A stretch of DNA of 64,000 nt from 630D-37 sp037478835 (GTDB taxonomy: Bacteria; Chloroflexota; Anaerolineae; Anaerolineales; Villigracilaceae), in the NCBI GenBank assembly GCA_037478835.1, contig JBBFLV010000003.1:124001-188000 (forward strand), given 5' to 3'. The notes beneath the pieces were generated by a model. That model was not told where the DNA came from, made no database searches, and was given only the letters and a program-made list of their open reading frames with translations. Position 1 is the first letter of the stretch, and each line of letters begins with the position of its first letter. A program made the position numbers and the translations under genes. Shown here one piece after another: positions 25,655-34,242 of this stretch.

Positions 25655-26406
25655 GAGTGCTCCTGTAAAGCTTCTTGCAGGATCGAAACGCCGGAACTGC
25701 TTCCCAGCCGGTTGGCCCCTGCGCGGAGCATTGCCTGAGCATCCTTCAGCGTGCGAATGCCACCTGCCGCCTTGACGCCCATCTTCGCCCCCACCACCCG
25801 CCGCATCAGGGAGACGTCTTCCACCGTGGCCCCGCCGGGGCCGAAGCCGGTGGATGTTTTGACAAAATCAGCACCTGCCGCCTGGGAAAGCAGACAACCC
25901 CAAATCTTTTCTTCCGGTGTGAGCAAGGCCATTTCCAAGATCACCTTGACCGAGGCGTGGCGCGCATGGGCCTCTGCCACCACTGCCGCGATCTCTTCCA
26001 ACACCTTTTCATATTCTCCGCCTTTCAGCGCACCGATGTGGATGACCATGTCGATCTCCGATGCTCCATCCTCCAGAACCTGCCGCGTTTCCAGAGCTTT
26101 CTGACGCGGCGTATGGGCCCCCAATGGGAAGGAGATGACGGCACAAACGCCAACATCGGAGGCGTGCAGTTCCTGCACCGCAAGCGGTACAAACACAGGG
26201 TTCACACAGACGGTTGCGAAGTGGTGGGTGCGCGCTTCCGCGCACAGGCGACGGATTTGCTCCGCGGTGGCTTCGGGCTTCAGCAAGGTGTGATCGATCC
26301 AGCCGGCAAGCGCCGCTCCTTGTGGCGGCGCAGGGAGCTCCGGCATCGGCGGTAACTCATGCAGGAACGCTTCAACTTTTGAGCGCAGATCGGCAAGGGA
26401 ATCCAT
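25651..26406 (-). CDS. deoC: Deoxyribose-phosphate aldolase
   Basis: A 251-residue class I aldolase that splits 2-deoxyribose 5-phosphate into glyceraldehyde 3-phosphate and acetaldehyde. Signatures are IDHTLLKPEAT at the start, VCVNPVFVPLA, the VKVILEMALLT strand and the Schiff-base region FVKTSTGFGPGGATVEDV, with MGVKAAGGIRT near the end. An N-terminal extension of about 30 residues precedes the core. It lies 1 base after lepB. Together with the two BMP/nucleoside-type transporters nearby, it fits salvage of deoxynucleosides as carbon source; this is inference. Confidence 0.95.
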   Translation of the reverse strand: MDSLADLRSKVEAFLHELPPMPELPAPPQGAALAGWIDHTLLKPEATAEQIRRLCAEARTHHFATVCVNPVFVPLAVQELHASDVGVCAVISFPLGAHTPRQKALETRQVLEDGASEIDMVIHIGALKGGEYEKVLEEIAAVVAEAHARHASVKVILEMALLTPEEKIWGCLLSQAAGADFVKTSTGFGPGGATVEDVSLMRRVVGAKMGVKAAGGIRTLKDAQAMLRAGANRLGSSSGVSILQEALQEHS

Positions 26407-26407
26407 A

Positions 26408-26989
26408 TCAAGGCACCAGTAGGGGATGTTGTAACATGCGCATGCGATCGAACGGCCAATAGACGAGGATGGCTTTCCCGATCACATTCTCGATGGGCAA
26501 CAATCCCCAGGAATGAGAATCGGAGGAATCGTTGCGGTTATCGCCCAGCACGAAAAGGTAGCCAGGCGGTACTTCCCACCTCCCATTATAACGCGGCGGA
26601 GCACTGATGTACGGTTCAACCAGTGCGGTGCCGTTCAAGATCAGCTGTCCATTTTCGATCACCACCTGGTCACCGGGCAGGCCGATGACGCGCTTGATCA
26701 GTTCCTGGCGCGTGTTCAGCGGGTGGCGGAAAACGACGATATCCCCTCGCTGGATCGCGCCAAAACGGTAAGAAATCTTGCTTACCAGTACCAATTCGCC
26801 ATTTTGGAGCGTGGGCAACATGCTGAAACCCTCTACCCGCACTCGCGCCGAGACGAATTCAATTGCCAGGAAGAGCACAATGGCCAAGGCCAACGTCTCC
26901 AGCGCCTCTCGCAGCAGAGAGAGCAGGGGATGGCGGGGTTGAACGGATTCAGCCGCGGGTTCGGACGGGACCTGGGAAAATTCTTGCAA
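26408..26989 (-). CDS. lepB: Signal peptidase I
   Basis: A 193-residue type I leader peptidase. One N-terminal membrane anchor (LETLALAIVLFLAIEFV) is followed by the catalytic serine in EGFSMLPTL (Ser56) and catalytic lysine in IKRVIGLPGDQV (Lys99), plus the GDNRNDSSDSHSWG box. The frame opens at 27031, but a TTG at 26989 lies seven bases after a GGAGG site (26997-27001 on the complement), so I choose that start. It cleaves signal peptides of exported proteins on the outer face of the membrane. Confidence 0.93.
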   Translation of the reverse strand: MQEFSQVPSEPAAESVQPRHPLLSLLREALETLALAIVLFLAIEFVSARVRVEGFSMLPTLQNGELVLVSKISYRFGAIQRGDIVVFRHPLNTRQELIKRVIGLPGDQVVIENGQLILNGTALVEPYISAPPRYNGRWEVPPGYLFVLGDNRNDSSDSHSWGLLPIENVIGKAILVYWPFDRMRMLQHPLLVP

Positions 26990-27184
26990 ATCGTTACCTC
27001 CGAAGAATATCAGACCGGATGGTCTGTGCAATTTGTAAAATTATACTCGACCTGATTGCATGACCCCCTTGACCGCATGATCGCTCAACACCCTCGCCCG
27101 CCAAGTAAACATGGGAGAGAAACGTGTGCTTGTTCCGCAACCCAGGAATATCTTTTCCGAAAGCTACAATTGAATATCTTTAAA

Positions 27185-27252
27185 TGTCGTTTTGCGACAA
27201 AAATAAAAAATTTTTGTCGTTTTCGGAAAAAATGAGTTGTATCTTTTGTCGG
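27185..27252 (+). promoter_or_regulatory. Cluster of TGTCG half-sites upstream of the first AOR gene
   Basis: In an AT-rich island, TGTCG-TTTTG-CGACA is a perfect inverted repeat (27185-27199). It shares its right half with a second, 10-bp perfect inverted repeat, CGACAAAAAT and ATTTTTGTCG around five A (27195-27219). A fourth half-site, CTTTTGTCGG, is at 27243-27252 inside the promoter spacer. This is the layout of a multi-site operator; the Lrp-type protein at 33739 is a candidate ligand. Confidence 0.65.
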
Positions 27253-27266
27253 TATCCTGCTATACT
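27237..27266 (+). promoter_or_regulatory. Predicted promoter of the AOR/aminotransferase cluster
   Basis: A TATACT -10 hexamer at 27261-27266 is preceded at 18 bp by a weak TTGTAT -35 (27237-27242). The last TTTTGTCGG half-site lies in the spacer, where binding would block RNA polymerase. An AGGAGG ribosome binding site follows at 27315-27320. Confidence 0.5.
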
Positions 27267-27325
27267 GTTAGACGCTTCCCTACTCTGCCGCAGGCAGAAC
27301 GATTTTCGTCCTTCAGGAGGTCCCC

Positions 27326-29227
27326 ATGCCCTACGGTTACACCGGCCGTATCCTTCACGTGAACCTAACAAGCGGTGAGCTGACGGTCGAGACACCCCCA
27401 GAGTCGTTTTACCGCACCTACATGGGCGGTTCGGCAATGGGGGTGTATTACATTTTGCGCGAAGTGCCGAAAGGCGCCGATCCGCTCGGGCCGGAAAACG
27501 TGCTCACCCTCTTTACCGGCGTCACCACCGGCGCGCCGATCTCCGGCCAGAGTCGCATCAATGCCAATGCTAAGTCTCCGGTCAGCGGCGGGATCGGTGA
27601 TTCTCAGGCCGGCGGTTTCTTCCCTGCCGAACTCAAATTCGCCGGCTTCGATGGCATCGTCATCCGCGGCAAATCCCCTAAACCCGTTTATCTGTGGATT
27701 AAGGATGGTCATACCGAGTTGCGTGAGGCTTCCCATCTGGTCGGAAAAGTCACCGGCGAAGTGGATGCCATTCTCAAGCAGGAACTCGGCGATGACAAAA
27801 TCGAAATCTTGCAACATGGTCCGGCCGCCGAGCGCGGCGTGCTCTTTTCCAGCCTGGTGAATATGTCCAACCGCAACAACGGGCGCACCGGCATGGGGCT
27901 GGTGATGGCCAGCAAAAATCTGCGCGCCGTGGTCGTGCGCGGCAGCGGCAAAGTGGCCGTTGCCGATCCCAAAGCACTCACCGAGCTCAACCGCCTCGGA
28001 CCCAAAGAACTACCGAACAACCCGGATATGGACGCCTTGGCCAAATACGGCACGGCCAGCGTGGTCATGCCGCAACATATGATGGGCACCCTGCCCACAC
28101 GCAACTATAACGAGGGCCAGTTTGAAGGGGCCGAGGCCATCAGCGGGGAACGCATGTACGATACGATCCTCAAAGAGCGCGATACCTGCTATGCCTGTGT
28201 GGTGCGCTGCAAGCGTGTAGTGGAGGTCAAAGAGGGCGCTTACCGCTCAGAGCCCTACTACGGCGGCCCGGAATACGAAACCCTGAGCACGTTTGGCTCT
28301 TACTGCGGCGTGGATGATCTGGCCGCCATCGCCCTGGCCAATCAGATCTGCAACATGTACGGCGTCGATACCATCTCCTGCGGCGCGACGATCGCCTTTG
28401 CCATGGAGTGCTATGAGAAAGGCATCATCGGCAAAGAGCAGACGGGTGGCATCGATCTGCGCTTCGGGAATGCCGAGGCTATGATTCAGGCGCTGGAGCA
28501 GATCGTGCGCAACGAAGGCCCGCTGGGGACGGTGCTTTCACAGGGCTCGGCGCGCGCCGCCCAAATTTGGGGCAACGGGGCCGAAGAGTGCCTGATCACC
28601 GTCAAAAACCAGGAAGCGCCGGCTCACATGCCCCAGGCCAAGCGCTCCCTCGGCCTGATCTATGCCGTCAACCCCTTCGGCGCCGATCACCAATCCAGTG
28701 AGCACGACTGGATGATCGAGGAAGGCATTGCCTCTGACCTTTATATGGGGCGCCTGGCCAAGATGGGAATGAGCGAGCGCTTGCCGCAATATTCCCTCGG
28801 CCCCGAAAAGGTCAAATTTGCCTACCTGACCGAGCTCTTTTACTCCATGCTCGATACGGTGGAGCTCTGTCAGTTCGTCTGGGGGCCGGCCTGGACGCTC
28901 TACGGCCCCGAAGAGACGGTGCAATTGGTGCGTGCCGTGACCGGTTGGGATGTCACCCTGGATGAGTTACTGCGCGTCGGTCAGCGCCGCCTGAACATGC
29001 TCCGCGCCTTCAACGCTCGCGAAGGCCTCGATCGGCGACATGACAAACTGCCGAAGAAATTCTTCCGACCGTTGCAGGGCACAGGCCCGACCGCCGGGAT
29101 CGCGCTGAGCCACGAAGAAATGGAAGCCGCGCTGGACGAATACTATCGCCTCGCCGGCTGGACCTCGAACGGGGTCCCCACGCCCGAAACGTTGGCCTCC
29201 CTTGGGCTGGAGTGGGTGAGCCTGTAA
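27326..29227 (+). CDS. Tungsten-dependent aldehyde ferredoxin oxidoreductase (AOR family), 1
   Basis: A 633-residue oxidoreductase that oxidises aldehydes to acids with ferredoxin, using a tungsten-bis-pterin and a [4Fe-4S] cluster. Cluster ligands are Cys288, Cys291 and Cys295 (CYACVVRC, the family CxxCxxxC) and a fourth in DTVELC (Asp510, Cys515). Pterin-site signatures are NAKSPVSGGIGDSQAGG near residue 80 and NMSNRNNGRTGMG near 175. Length is in the usual 600-630 range. A strong AGGAGG site precedes the ATG. It leads a run with two aminotransferases and a second AOR, so its aldehyde is probably made by transamination of an amine or amino acid. Confidence 0.94.
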   Translation: MPYGYTGRILHVNLTSGELTVETPPESFYRTYMGGSAMGVYYILREVPKGADPLGPENVLTLFTGVTTGAPISGQSRINANAKSPVSGGIGDSQAGGFFPAELKFAGFDGIVIRGKSPKPVYLWIKDGHTELREASHLVGKVTGEVDAILKQELGDDKIEILQHGPAAERGVLFSSLVNMSNRNNGRTGMGLVMASKNLRAVVVRGSGKVAVADPKALTELNRLGPKELPNNPDMDALAKYGTASVVMPQHMMGTLPTRNYNEGQFEGAEAISGERMYDTILKERDTCYACVVRCKRVVEVKEGAYRSEPYYGGPEYETLSTFGSYCGVDDLAAIALANQICNMYGVDTISCGATIAFAMECYEKGIIGKEQTGGIDLRFGNAEAMIQALEQIVRNEGPLGTVLSQGSARAAQIWGNGAEECLITVKNQEAPAHMPQAKRSLGLIYAVNPFGADHQSSEHDWMIEEGIASDLYMGRLAKMGMSERLPQYSLGPEKVKFAYLTELFYSMLDTVELCQFVWGPAWTLYGPEETVQLVRAVTGWDVTLDELLRVGQRRLNMLRAFNAREGLDRRHDKLPKKFFRPLQGTGPTAGIALSHEEMEAALDEYYRLAGWTSNGVPTPETLASLGLEWVSL

Positions 29228-29252
29228 CGCTTGCGTTTCACAATGGACTTCT

Positions 29253-30530
29253 ATGGACACCCTGTATAGCGAAAACTTCCCCCACATGTCACCCGTCTGG
29301 ACGCGCATTTTCGATTTCGTCGCCGAGCGCGCCGAGGGGAGCTACATTTACACCACCGATGGCCGTCGCCTGCTCGATTTCACCTGCGGCATCGGCGTCA
29401 CCAACACCGGGCATTGTCACCCAAAGGTTGTAGCCGCCATCCGAGAGCAGGCCGGGCTCTTCCTGCACGCGCAGGCCAACATCGTCATCCACAAACCGAT
29501 GTTGCGCCTGATCCAGGAATTGCGCCAGATCGTACCCCCGCAGATCGACGGCTTCTTCTTCAGCAATTCCGGTGCCGAGGCCGTGGAAGGCGCGGTCAAA
29601 CTGGCGCGCGCCGCCACCGGCAAACAGAACATCATCGTCTTCAGCGGCTCCTTCCACGGTCGTACGGCCGGCACCATGGCGCTGACGACCTCCAAGACGA
29701 TCTATCGCGCCGGCTTTGGCCCTCTGCCTTCTGGTGTCTTCGTCGCGCCTTTCCCCTACGCCTTCCGGCTGGGGATGAGCGAGGAACAGGCGGCACAATA
29801 CGCGCTGGAGCAACTGGAATACTTGCTGGCTTCGCAAACCGCGCCCAAAGAAACGGCCGCCATCCTGATCGAATCGGTGCTGGGAGAGGGCGGCTATGTC
29901 GTCCCGCCGGCTTCGTTCATGCGCGGCCTGCGCGAAATTGCCGATCGTCATGGCATCCTGCTGATCTTAGATGAGATCCAATCCGGTTTTGGGCGCACCG
30001 GGCGCTGGTTCGCCTTTGAGCATTACGGCGTCGTGCCGGATATTATGACCGTAGCCAAAGGCATCGCTTCCGGCTTGCCGCTTTCGGGCGTTTTTGCACC
30101 GCTCGATCTGATGCGGAAGTGGGAGGTTGGCTCACATGGCGGGACCTATGGCGGAAATGCCGTTGCCTGCGCGGCTGCGGTGGCCACAATTCAGGCCATG
30201 CGCGAGGAACGGATGATCGAAAATGCCCAGGAGCGCGGTGCCGAGCTGATGAGCGGCCTGCGGCGATTGCAGGAAGAATACCCGCAGATCGGCGATGTGC
30301 GCGGCCTGGGGCTGATGATTGGCACCGAGTTCCTTGTAGATGGTCGCCCGGAAAAGGCCAAACCGCTGACCAAGGCCCTCATCCACGCGGCAGAAGAACG
30401 CGGCCTGCTCCTGCTCACATGTGGCACTTACGACAATACCATCCGCTGGATTCCGCCTCTCAACGTGAGCCGCGAACAGGTTCAGGAAGGCTTGCGCATC
30501 TTTGAAGAGGCCCTGCAGGCCGTCCTCTAA
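29253..30530 (+). CDS. Class-III aminotransferase, GABA/omega-amino-acid type
   Basis: A 425-residue PLP enzyme of fold type I. The PLP pocket shows NSGAEAVEGAVKLAR, the SFHGRTAGTMALT loop, the acidic LLILDEIQSGFGRTG strand and the Schiff-base lysine Lys269 in TVAKGIASGLP. It resembles 4-aminobutyrate and other omega-aminotransferases, which turn a terminal amine into a semialdehyde. It starts 25 bases after the first AOR stop without an obvious ribosome binding site. The AOR could oxidise its aldehyde product. Confidence 0.9.
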   Translation: MDTLYSENFPHMSPVWTRIFDFVAERAEGSYIYTTDGRRLLDFTCGIGVTNTGHCHPKVVAAIREQAGLFLHAQANIVIHKPMLRLIQELRQIVPPQIDGFFFSNSGAEAVEGAVKLARAATGKQNIIVFSGSFHGRTAGTMALTTSKTIYRAGFGPLPSGVFVAPFPYAFRLGMSEEQAAQYALEQLEYLLASQTAPKETAAILIESVLGEGGYVVPPASFMRGLREIADRHGILLILDEIQSGFGRTGRWFAFEHYGVVPDIMTVAKGIASGLPLSGVFAPLDLMRKWEVGSHGGTYGGNAVACAAAVATIQAMREERMIENAQERGAELMSGLRRLQEEYPQIGDVRGLGLMIGTEFLVDGRPEKAKPLTKALIHAAEERGLLLLTCGTYDNTIRWIPPLNVSREQVQEGLRIFEEALQAVL

Positions 30531-30541
30531 CGGAGTTGCTC

Positions 30542-31900
30542 ATGGTCGCCACCATTGATCGTTCCCGCCTGCGCTCCCTGTTGGAAGAAGAGACCGAAAC
30601 CTTCCGACGCACCCATCCGCGCTCGTTTGAGCTCTACCAACGGGCGCGGCATTCCCTCCATGCCGGCGTGCCCATGCTCTGGATGGTGCGCTGGGCCGGT
30701 TCGTTTCCCCTCTTCGTCAAAGAAGCCAAAGGCGCCCATTTCACCGACGTGGACGGCCATCGCTACATTGACTTTTGCTTAGGGGATACCGGCGCCATGA
30801 CCGGCCATTCACCGGACCCCACGGTGCAGGCGATTCGATCGCAGATCGAAAAGGGCATTACCCTCATGCTCCCCTATGAGGATGCCATTTGGGTGGGGGA
30901 AGAACTGCGCCGACGCTTTGGCCTGCCCTATTGGCAATTTGCCCTCACCGCCACCGACGCTAATCGTTTTGCCCTGCGCATGGCGCGCTATATCAGCGGT
31001 CGCCCGAAGGTGTTGGTGTTTAACTATTGCTACCACGGCACGGTGGACGAGGCCTTTATCGTCCTCGATGACTTCGGTCAGCCCATCTCGCGCCCGAGCA
31101 ACATGGGGCCGCCGGTCGATCCGCGGCTGACCACCAAAGTGATCGAATTCAACGATATTCCCGCCCTGGAGGCCGCCCTGGCCGAACGGGATGTCGCCGC
31201 CGTGCTGGCCGAGCCGGTGATGACCAACATCGGCATTATCCACCCCGAACCCGGCTACCACGAAGCGCTGCGCGAGCTGACCCGCCGCTACGGCACCTAC
31301 CTGATCATTGACGAAACCCACACCATCTGTGCCGGTCCGGGGGGCTATACGGCTGCCCATGGCCTGCAGCCGGATTTCCTCACCATCGGCAAACCGATCG
31401 CCGGGGGCGTTCCGGCGGCCGTCTACGGCTTCACCGAAGAGATCGCCGAAGCCTTCCAGGCGCGCCTGGCCGTGGACGATGCCGATGTCGGCGGGATCGG
31501 CGGCACGCTGGCCGGCAATGCCCTCTCCATCGCCGCCATGCGCGCCACGTTGGAACACGTCCTGACCCCGGCCTTCTACGAACGTGCCATCGCCTTGGCC
31601 GAGCGCTTCCAGCGTGGGGTAGAAGAAGTGATCGAAGAATTCCAACTTCCGTGGGTGGTCAAGCGACTGGGCAACCGCACCGAGTATTGGTTCCGTCCCG
31701 AACCGCCGCGCAACGGGGGCGAAGCGCATGCCGCCATGGACCCGGAGCTGGATCGCTACATGCATCTCTTCGCCCTCAACCGGGGCATTCTGATGACTCC
31801 CTTCCACAACATGGCGCTGATCGCCGCCGATACCACCGAGGCCGATGTGGATTATCACACCCAGGTTTTTCGTGAAAGCGTGAGGATGTTGCTTTCGTGA
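30542..31900 (+). CDS. Class-III aminotransferase, glutamate-1-semialdehyde-aminomutase/beta-transaminase-like
   Basis: A 452-residue PLP enzyme. The N-terminal RHSLHAGVPMLWMVRW segment, the YCYHGTVDEAF loop, the LIIDETHTICAGPGG strand and Lys284 in TIGKPIAGG place it with HemL-like and beta-amino-acid transaminases rather than GABA types. The ATG at 30542 follows a GGAG site; an upstream TTG at 30536 is less likely. The usual T/SGTEA pyridoxal pocket reads TATDANRF, a departure from both HemL and GabT. Its end carries a 15-bp direct repeat that also holds the ribosome binding site of the next AOR. Confidence 0.85.
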   Translation: MVATIDRSRLRSLLEEETETFRRTHPRSFELYQRARHSLHAGVPMLWMVRWAGSFPLFVKEAKGAHFTDVDGHRYIDFCLGDTGAMTGHSPDPTVQAIRSQIEKGITLMLPYEDAIWVGEELRRRFGLPYWQFALTATDANRFALRMARYISGRPKVLVFNYCYHGTVDEAFIVLDDFGQPISRPSNMGPPVDPRLTTKVIEFNDIPALEAALAERDVAAVLAEPVMTNIGIIHPEPGYHEALRELTRRYGTYLIIDETHTICAGPGGYTAAHGLQPDFLTIGKPIAGGVPAAVYGFTEEIAEAFQARLAVDDADVGGIGGTLAGNALSIAAMRATLEHVLTPAFYERAIALAERFQRGVEEVIEEFQLPWVVKRLGNRTEYWFRPEPPRNGGEAHAAMDPELDRYMHLFALNRGILMTPFHNMALIAADTTEADVDYHTQVFRESVRMLLS

Positions 31901-31910
31901 GGATGTTGCT
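31879..31910 (+). repeat. 15-bp tandem direct repeat at the aminotransferase/AOR junction
   Basis: CGTGAGGATGTTGCT occurs at 31879-31893 and again at 31896-31910, separated by TT. The first copy is the last codons of the aminotransferase, the second copy contains its stop and the GAGG ribosome binding site of the AOR whose ATG follows at once. It looks like a recent 17-bp duplication. Confidence 0.9.
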
Positions 31911-33617
31911 ATGGAAATTTGGCGCGTAAACACCCGTACCCGCACCCTTACACGGGAACCCGTTCCGGCTTCTTGGGAACGCCTGGGAGGGCGCGGCCTG
32001 ATCGCCCGTATCCTGGTAGACGAAGTGGATGCCACCACCGATCCGCTCGGGCCGGGTAATAAACTCCTCTTCTGTCCCGGCTTGTTGGTGGGGCATATGC
32101 TCTCCTCCACCGATCGCATTTCGATCGGCGGCAAATCGCCGCTTACCGGTGGTGTCAAAGAATCCAATGCCGGTGGCCGCACCGGCCTGCACATGGCCTA
32201 CCTGGGCATCCATGCCTTGATCCTCGAAGATGCGCCACAAGACGACGCCTGGTGGGTACTCTACCTTTCCAAAGAAGGCGCCCGTTGGGAACGGGCCGAT
32301 GACCTGATCGGCTTGGGCGTCTATGAAAGCGCGGAGCGCCTGCGGGCGCGCTATGGCCAAAAGGTCGCCATCTCCCTGATCGGCCCCGGCGGGGAAATGC
32401 GCCTGAAGGCCGCCGGGATTCAGAATTTGGACAAGGATGGCATCCCCTCGCGCATTGCCGCGCGCGGTGGGTTGGGTGCAGTGATGGGCTCCAAGCGCCT
32501 GAAGGCGATCGTCTTCGATGCCGAAGGGGGGAGCCGTCCGCCGCTCCACGATCCGCAGGCCTTCAAGGAGGCCCAAAAAGAATATACCCTGGCGCTGCAG
32601 GCGCACCCGCAAACCAAAACCTATCACGATTTCGGCACCGCCGCCATGGCGCATATGTGTGATTCCTTCGGCGGTCTGCCCACGCGTAACTTCTCCAGCG
32701 GTCACTTTGAGCAGGTGGATGCCATCAGTGGCGAAACCCTGCGCGAATTCATCCTGCGGCGCAACGGTGAAAGCGATCCGAGCCATGCCTGCATGGCCGG
32801 CTGCATCATCCGTTGCTCGAACATCTTTGCCGATGAAAACGGCAAGATGGTGGTCTCCCCTCTCGAATATGAGACGATCGGCCTGATGGGCTCGAACCTG
32901 GGGATTGGCTCTTTGGATGTGATCGCCCGCCTGAACTGGCAGGTGAACGATCTCGGCCTGGACTCGATCGAGATCGGCGCGGCCCTGGGCGTCGCTGCCG
33001 AAGGAGGGCTGATGACCTGGGGCGATGGCGAACGCGCCCTGGCGTTGCTGGAGGAAATCCGTCGCGGCACCGAACTGGGGCGCGTGCTGGGCAACGGCGC
33101 GCTGAGCACAGGCCGGCACCTGGGCGTGAAGCGCATTCCGGTGGTCAAAGGTCAGGCCATGTCTGCGTATGAGCCGCGCGCCATTAAGGGGACCGGGATC
33201 ACCTATGCCACTTCGCCGCAGGGTGCCGATCACACGGCCGGCTTGACCATTCGCGCCAAGGTCAATCACCTCGATCCCGGCGTGCAGAAACCGGTTTCCT
33301 TGGCCGCGCAGTTGAACATGGCCGGCTACGATACGCTGGGCGCCTGCATTTTTGCCGGCTTCGGCTATGCGGCCGCTCCTTCGCCGGTCATTGCCCGCCT
33401 GCTACGCGCACGCTACGGCTGGGAGGTGCCGGATAACGTGCTCCAGGAGCTAGGGCGCGAGACGATCCGCCTGGAGCGTGAATTCAACCGCCGTGCCGGA
33501 TTTACCGCAAAAGATGATCGTTTGCCGCAGTGGATGAAAGAAGAGCCGTTACCCCCGCATCAGTCGGTTTTCGATGTGCCGGATGAAGACCTGGATTCGA
33601 TCTTTAATGAATTATAG
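31911..33617 (+). CDS. Aldehyde ferredoxin oxidoreductase family protein, 2 (variant Fe-S motif)
   Basis: A 568-residue AOR-family enzyme, shorter than the first copy and only distantly similar. Pterin-site signatures are GGKSPLTGGVKESNAGG and ARGGLGAVMGSKRLKAI. The cluster motif departs from CxxCxxxC: it reads SHACMAGCIIRC, so the first expected cysteine is Ser291, with Cys294, Cys298 and an extra Cys302; the distal ligand is Cys479 in DTLGAC. It may use another ligand set or belong to an AOR subfamily without known substrate. It ends the first half of the cluster, and its stop codon touches the 3' end of the tRNA-Thr gene on the other strand. Confidence 0.9.
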   Translation: MEIWRVNTRTRTLTREPVPASWERLGGRGLIARILVDEVDATTDPLGPGNKLLFCPGLLVGHMLSSTDRISIGGKSPLTGGVKESNAGGRTGLHMAYLGIHALILEDAPQDDAWWVLYLSKEGARWERADDLIGLGVYESAERLRARYGQKVAISLIGPGGEMRLKAAGIQNLDKDGIPSRIAARGGLGAVMGSKRLKAIVFDAEGGSRPPLHDPQAFKEAQKEYTLALQAHPQTKTYHDFGTAAMAHMCDSFGGLPTRNFSSGHFEQVDAISGETLREFILRRNGESDPSHACMAGCIIRCSNIFADENGKMVVSPLEYETIGLMGSNLGIGSLDVIARLNWQVNDLGLDSIEIGAALGVAAEGGLMTWGDGERALALLEEIRRGTELGRVLGNGALSTGRHLGVKRIPVVKGQAMSAYEPRAIKGTGITYATSPQGADHTAGLTIRAKVNHLDPGVQKPVSLAAQLNMAGYDTLGACIFAGFGYAAAPSPVIARLLRARYGWEVPDNVLQELGRETIRLEREFNRRAGFTAKDDRLPQWMKEEPLPPHQSVFDVPDEDLDSIFNEL

Positions 33618-33690
33618 AGCCACCTGTGGGATTCGAACCCACGACCGGACGATTACGAATCGTCTGCTCTACCGGCTGAGCTAAGGTGGC
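33618..33690 (-). tRNA. tRNA-Thr (anticodon CGT)
   Basis: Read on the minus strand, 73 nt fold into a full cloverleaf: acceptor stem GCCACCT/AGGTGGC, D-arm with AGCTCAGCCGGTAGAGCA, anticodon stem GACGA/TCGTC around loop TTCGTAA (anticodon CGT), and T-arm GTGGGTTCGAATCCCAC. The discriminator is T and CCA is not encoded. It decodes ACG. The gene lies antisense between two halves of the amine-catabolism cluster. Confidence 0.97.
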
Positions 33691-33738
33691 CCTGCGGCTC
33701 AAATTATACAAGAATTGCGCGTGATAGACAAGGATGAG

Positions 33739-34242
33739 ATGGACGCAGTCGACCTGAAAATCATCAACTTGCTTTTGGAAGATGGGCGGATGCCGGCCGC
33801 CGAAATTGCCCGCAGGGTGGGAAACGGTGTTTCGGAACGGGTGGTGCGCTATCGCATTCGTCGCCTGGTTGAACAAGGCGTGATCCAGGTGACAGCGATC
33901 GTGCGGCCGCAAGCCTTTGGCTATACCATTTTTGCCGATGTCTGGCTGCAGGTGGATTCGGATCGCATCATGGAAGTAGCGCAAACCCTGGCTACCTATC
34001 CGAATGTCACCTATGTGGCCAGCGCTATCGGAGAGACGGACGTCAGCATTCAAGTGGTGGCGCGCAGCACCGATGAAGTCTATCGCTTTGTCACCGAAGT
34101 GGTGCGGCGCATTCCCGGTGTGCGCAAATCCACCACTTCCATTGTCCCCATGGTGTTGAAAGATGTCTATCAATGGCGCGTTCCCGAAGACGCGCTGGAA
34201 ACCAAAGCTCACAAAATTCATTCGTTGCGAGGTGTCCCATGA
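33739..34242 (+). CDS. Lrp/AsnC-family transcriptional regulator
   Basis: A 167-residue regulator with an N-terminal winged helix-turn-helix (MDAVDLKIINLLLEDGRMPA, then EIARRVG) and a C-terminal RAM (ligand-binding) domain about residues 65-145. Lrp-family proteins respond to amino acids and bind AT-rich palindromes. The ATG at 33739 has AAGGA four bases upstream; GTG at 33721 and TTG at 33715 are in frame but lack a site. It is directly followed by an aminotransferase with overlapping ATGA, so it is probably the local regulator of amino-acid/amine catabolism, and could bind the TGTCG cluster at 27.2 kb. Confidence 0.9.
   Translation: MDAVDLKIINLLLEDGRMPAAEIARRVGNGVSERVVRYRIRRLVEQGVIQVTAIVRPQAFGYTIFADVWLQVDSDRIMEVAQTLATYPNVTYVASAIGETDVSIQVVARSTDEVYRFVTEVVRRIPGVRKSTTSIVPMVLKDVYQWRVPEDALETKAHKIHSLRGVP

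Noticed and set aside
30809..33269. Two minus-strand frames of 461 and 497 codons
   Set aside because: They are antisense to the aminotransferase and second AOR, follow the high third-position GC of those genes, and show no domain.
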